Shown here piece by piece: positions 5,280 through 7,726 of a stretch of DNA of 7,726 nt. Position 1 is the stretch's first letter, and each line of letters starts with the position of its first letter. The notes under the pieces were generated by a model. The model saw only the letters and a program-made list of their open reading frames with translations. It did not search any database and had not been told where the DNA came from. This DNA comes from DASPOJ01 sp050014395 (lineage in GTDB: Bacteria; Acidobacteriota; Terriglobia; Acidiferrales; UBA7541): positions 1 through 7,726 of the forward strand of contig JBEKDK010000137.1 in the NCBI GenBank assembly GCA_050014395.1. Reading direction: 5' to 3'. A program made the position numbers and the translations under genes.

Positions 5280-5285
5280 TCCACG

Positions 5286-7726
5286 ATGACTGAGACGTTG
5301 TTTATTGCGTGCAAGCGTTTGTGCGCCTGGGGAACGCTCCTGGCGCTTTGTTTTTCAGTGCTTCTGTTTCATGCTCCGGCCGCATCCGCGCAAGAATACT
5401 TAGCCACGCTTTCGGGCACGGTCACGGATGCCTCAGGCGCGGTGGTGGTAAATGCCGATGTGAAGGTGACGAATACCGACACGAACTTCGTGACTACGGC
5501 CACGACGAATGATTCCGGCGCGTACTCGATTCCGTTCTTGGTGCCGGGGACGTACACCGTTCAGGTCGCCAAGGCGGGCTTCAAGGCCGCAGTGCAAACC
5601 GGAATCATTCTTCACGCCAGCGATAAGGGGCGAGTGGATTTTCAGCTGTCGATTGGCGCGGCGACGACGGCCGTCACCGTCGAGGCGACGGGACAATTGC
5701 TTACGCCTTCAGACGCGAACATCAACCAGGCGCTGAATGCGGAGGAAGTTGCCGATCTGCCGAACATCGGGCGCAATCCATTTATTTTGGGCGATCTTTC
5801 GGCGGGATCGTATTCCAACGCCTACATGAACCGTGCGGCCAGCCAGTTCACGCAACCGTTCAGCGGCGTCGCCTCGCAAATGGTCATCAATGGAATCTCC
5901 GATCTGCACCGGCTCACATTGGACGGCATTCCGGATGACGCGCCGGAGCGCAATTCGGCGGTCATCTATACAGACTTCGTGCCTTCGCCGGAAGCGGTGG
6001 AAGAAACGACGACGCAAACCGCTCTCTACGACGCACAGTACGGGCACAGCGACGGCGCCGTGATCAACACTGTGATCAAGACCGGCACGAACGCGTTCCA
6101 CGGCACGGCCTACTACATCGCGCAGAACACGATTCTCGACGCGAACTACTTCCAAAGCAATTCCCCCATACCCAAGCCGGTCGGCGTGAACCACTGGAAC
6201 CAGCCGGGCTTCGCCGTAGACGGCCCGGTTTGGATTCCCCACCTATACGATGGGCGAAACAAGACGTTCTTCACGGTCGCTTACGAGCGCGTCCAGAACA
6301 ACCAAGTGGACCCCGTAACAACGACGATACCTACGCAAGCAGAAATCGCAGGAAATTTCCAGGGCGTAGACGACATATACGACCCGACCTCAAGTTCCAC
6401 AGGTCTGAACCGCACACAAATTTGCGACGGCGCGGCTGTATGCACGCCGGCCAATCAGAATATTATTCCCGGCAGCATGATCAACCCCGTGGCTCAGAAG
6501 ATCTTGCAGATGATGTATCCATCCACGACCACTGGCGGACAGAACAATTTTATTCCGGCTACGCCATCGACCAACGACCATTACTATTCGTTCCTGGCCC
6601 GCGTGGATGAGCAACTCAACGAGAAGGAGAAGTTCAACGTCCTTTTCTTCCGCAGCTATCGCGACCAGCAACTTCCCAATCCGTTTCCCGGCCTAATCGC
6701 TCCCACCGGGGGCAGCCCGGGCTATGGCTACCACGACATCCGGAACGACTTGGGCGCACAAATGGACTGGGTCAGCGTGATATCGCCGACACTCGTCCTC
6801 GACATTCGCGCTGGGGCACTCAAACACCCGTTTTCGCTCCAGTATCCCGGCCTCGTTTATCCCCTTTCGAGTCTGGGGTTCAGCGGGCCGATGGTCGCCG
6901 CAGGCGCGCCGGCGCAGTCGTTTCCAGGGATCAACATGGATTCCACTTTTGCCAGCTTAGAGAACGGCGGCGGCGGCCAGCAGAGCGACGCGGTCGAGTC
7001 GTCCGAAGCAGTGATTCTGTCGAAGAGCTTGGCTACGCAGACGCTCAAGATTGGATTCGAATTCGATAGCCTGAATTACGGCGTGATAAGCTCCGAATCG
7101 AACCTTGGCGCCTTCTCCTTCAACGAAGGGTTTACGCAGCAGAACTACAACACCTCAGCTGGCTCAACCAAAAATTCCGCCGACGGTTTGATCGAGGGCA
7201 GTCCCATTGCGTCATTCTTGTTGGGCTACCCCGCATCGGCCAGCGCTGCGAGTAACGCCGCTTTCCCGTCCTACCAGCAGCTCTACTATGGTCTGTATCT
7301 GCAGGACGACTGGCGCGTAACACACAAGCTGACCTTGAACATCGGCCTCCGCTGGGATTATGAACGGCCCCTAACCGCGCGTGGCAACACGATCAACGAC
7401 GGTTTCTGTCTGGATTGCGCCAACCCGATCGGGGCGAACTTCGTTCCAACGGCGCTCTTTCCGAATGGATTTCCCGTTGAAGGTGGTCTGACATTTGCCA
7501 GCGCCACGACTCGTTCTCCCTTCAAGAGCGATTTTGGGGATTGGCAACCGCGCTTTGGTATGGCTTACCAGCTAAAGCCAAAAATGGTTCTCCGCGGTGG
7601 TTTCGGGATCATGTACATACCGACCATCGACGACCAGTCACTGCTCTCGGGATTCAGTTCGAGCACCACGTTCAATGCCTCCACCAACGGCGGCGAGACA
7701 CCAGCGGGCACTCCGAATGGGGCGGG
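5286..7726 (+). CDS. Oar-like TonB-dependent receptor with carboxypeptidase-regulatory-like domain (3' truncated by window)
   Basis: An open frame of 813 codons without a stop up to the window edge; such receptors usually run to 1000-1200 residues, so roughly the first three quarters is present. Residues 1-35 are a signal peptide (basic CKR, hydrophobic core WGTLLALCFSVLLF, cleavage after ASA before Q36). Residues ~40-122 are the carboxypeptidase-regulatory-like beta-sandwich (LSGTVTDASGAVVVNADV, SIPFLVPGTYTVQVAKAGF). The plug follows, with NAEEVADLPNIGRNPF (~151-166) and the GHSDGAVINTVIKTGTNAFH segment (~253-272). The beta-barrel starts around FHGTAYY and includes QDDWRVTHKLTLNIGLRWDY near 675-695. 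These are outer-membrane transporters energised by TonB for large substrates, in Acidobacteriota often presumed to be glycans or peptides. The substrate is not readable; the divergent malectin protein hints at carbohydrate. Start is supported by AAGGAG. Confidence 0.95.
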   Translation, partial: MTETLFIACKRLCAWGTLLALCFSVLLFHAPAASAQEYLATLSGTVTDASGAVVVNADVKVTNTDTNFVTTATTNDSGAYSIPFLVPGTYTVQVAKAGFKAAVQTGIILHASDKGRVDFQLSIGAATTAVTVEATGQLLTPSDANINQALNAEEVADLPNIGRNPFILGDLSAGSYSNAYMNRAASQFTQPFSGVASQMVINGISDLHRLTLDGIPDDAPERNSAVIYTDFVPSPEAVEETTTQTALYDAQYGHSDGAVINTVIKTGTNAFHGTAYYIAQNTILDANYFQSNSPIPKPVGVNHWNQPGFAVDGPVWIPHLYDGRNKTFFTVAYERVQNNQVDPVTTTIPTQAEIAGNFQGVDDIYDPTSSSTGLNRTQICDGAAVCTPANQNIIPGSMINPVAQKILQMMYPSTTTGGQNNFIPATPSTNDHYYSFLARVDEQLNEKEKFNVLFFRSYRDQQLPNPFPGLIAPTGGSPGYGYHDIRNDLGAQMDWVSVISPTLVLDIRAGALKHPFSLQYPGLVYPLSSLGFSGPMVAAGAPAQSFPGINMDSTFASLENGGGGQQSDAVESSEAVILSKSLATQTLKIGFEFDSLNYGVISSESNLGAFSFNEGFTQQNYNTSAGSTKNSADGLIEGSPIASFLLGYPASASAASNAAFPSYQQLYYGLYLQDDWRVTHKLTLNIGLRWDYERPLTARGNTINDGFCLDCANPIGANFVPTALFPNGFPVEGGLTFASATTRSPFKSDFGDWQPRFGMAYQLKPKMVLRGGFGIMYIPTIDDQSLLSGFSSSTTFNASTNGGETPAGTPNGA

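Larger units (their letters stand above)
4967..5285. promoter_or_regulatory. Divergent intergenic region with repeats
   Basis: These 319 nt must hold promoters for both the malectin gene and the receptor gene. For the minus strand, TATACT at 4983-4988 is a good -10 hexamer without an obvious -35. For the plus strand, TTGCTT at 5157-5162 and TTAATT at 5180-5185 have 17-nt spacing but match consensus weakly. CATTGGCGTC (5037-5046) is the exact reverse complement of GACGCCAATG (5093-5102), with a small GCCGC/GCGGC stem (5068-5072 with 5081-5085) inside. No gene is seen here. Confidence 0.5.

Noticed and set aside
5709..6242. Minus-strand open frame of 177 residues
   Set aside because: It is antisense to the plug and early barrel of the TonB-dependent receptor, with a repetitive Arg/Val-rich translation and no domain.

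Overview
The window looks like an accessory stretch of an Acidobacteriota chromosome (a Koribacter/Solibacter/Terriglobus-like soil bacterium). The main clues are an Oar-type TonB-dependent receptor with an N-terminal carboxypeptidase-regulatory-like domain, and a membrane protein that joins a winged-helix-like N-domain to periplasmic malectin domains; both are typical of that phylum. A REP-associated transposase with its REP hairpins is compatible with this. The assignment rests on recognised families only; no ribosomal RNA or marker gene is present.

Layout, left to right. Bases 1-479 hold no convincing gene but carry several small repeats and inverted repeats. Bases 480-1182 are a VapBC-type toxin-antitoxin operon (ribbon-helix-helix-like antitoxin, PIN ribonuclease toxin, 29-nt overlap). 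Bases 1183-1441 hold three copies of a short TTTTGGCGA-containing repeat, perhaps a mobile-element end. On the minus strand, 1914-2258 then 1442-1927 form an orphan polymorphic-toxin tip (DUF4258-like, no N-terminal delivery part) and a WapI-family immunity gene that overlaps its stop codon. The 5' edge of the toxin remnant runs into REP-type sequence. A REP-associated tyrosine transposase (2378-2908, plus strand) follows, with a strong REP hairpin just before its start and a weaker one after its stop.

At 3046-3095 (minus strand) lies the 3' part of a tRNA-Pro(CGG): anticodon arm, variable loop, T arm, acceptor 3' strand and CCA. No 5' half is present. This is the kind of scar left by site-specific integration at a tRNA 3' end, and direct repeats next to it could be integrase arm sites. 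To the right, a minus-strand gene (3308-4966) encodes a CadC-like membrane protein: cytoplasmic winged-helix-like domain, one transmembrane helix and two periplasmic malectin-like domains. It is divergent, across a 319-bp intergenic region with an 11-bp tandem repeat, from a TonB-dependent receptor (5286 to beyond the window end).

Two themes emerge. The left half is a mosaic of defence, competition and mobility modules (VapBC, toxin/immunity remnant, REP/transposase, tRNA scar). The right half may be a sugar-responsive unit in which a membrane one-component regulator senses carbohydrate in the periplasm and controls the adjacent outer-membrane transporter; this last link is inference from domain architecture and divergent gene order.
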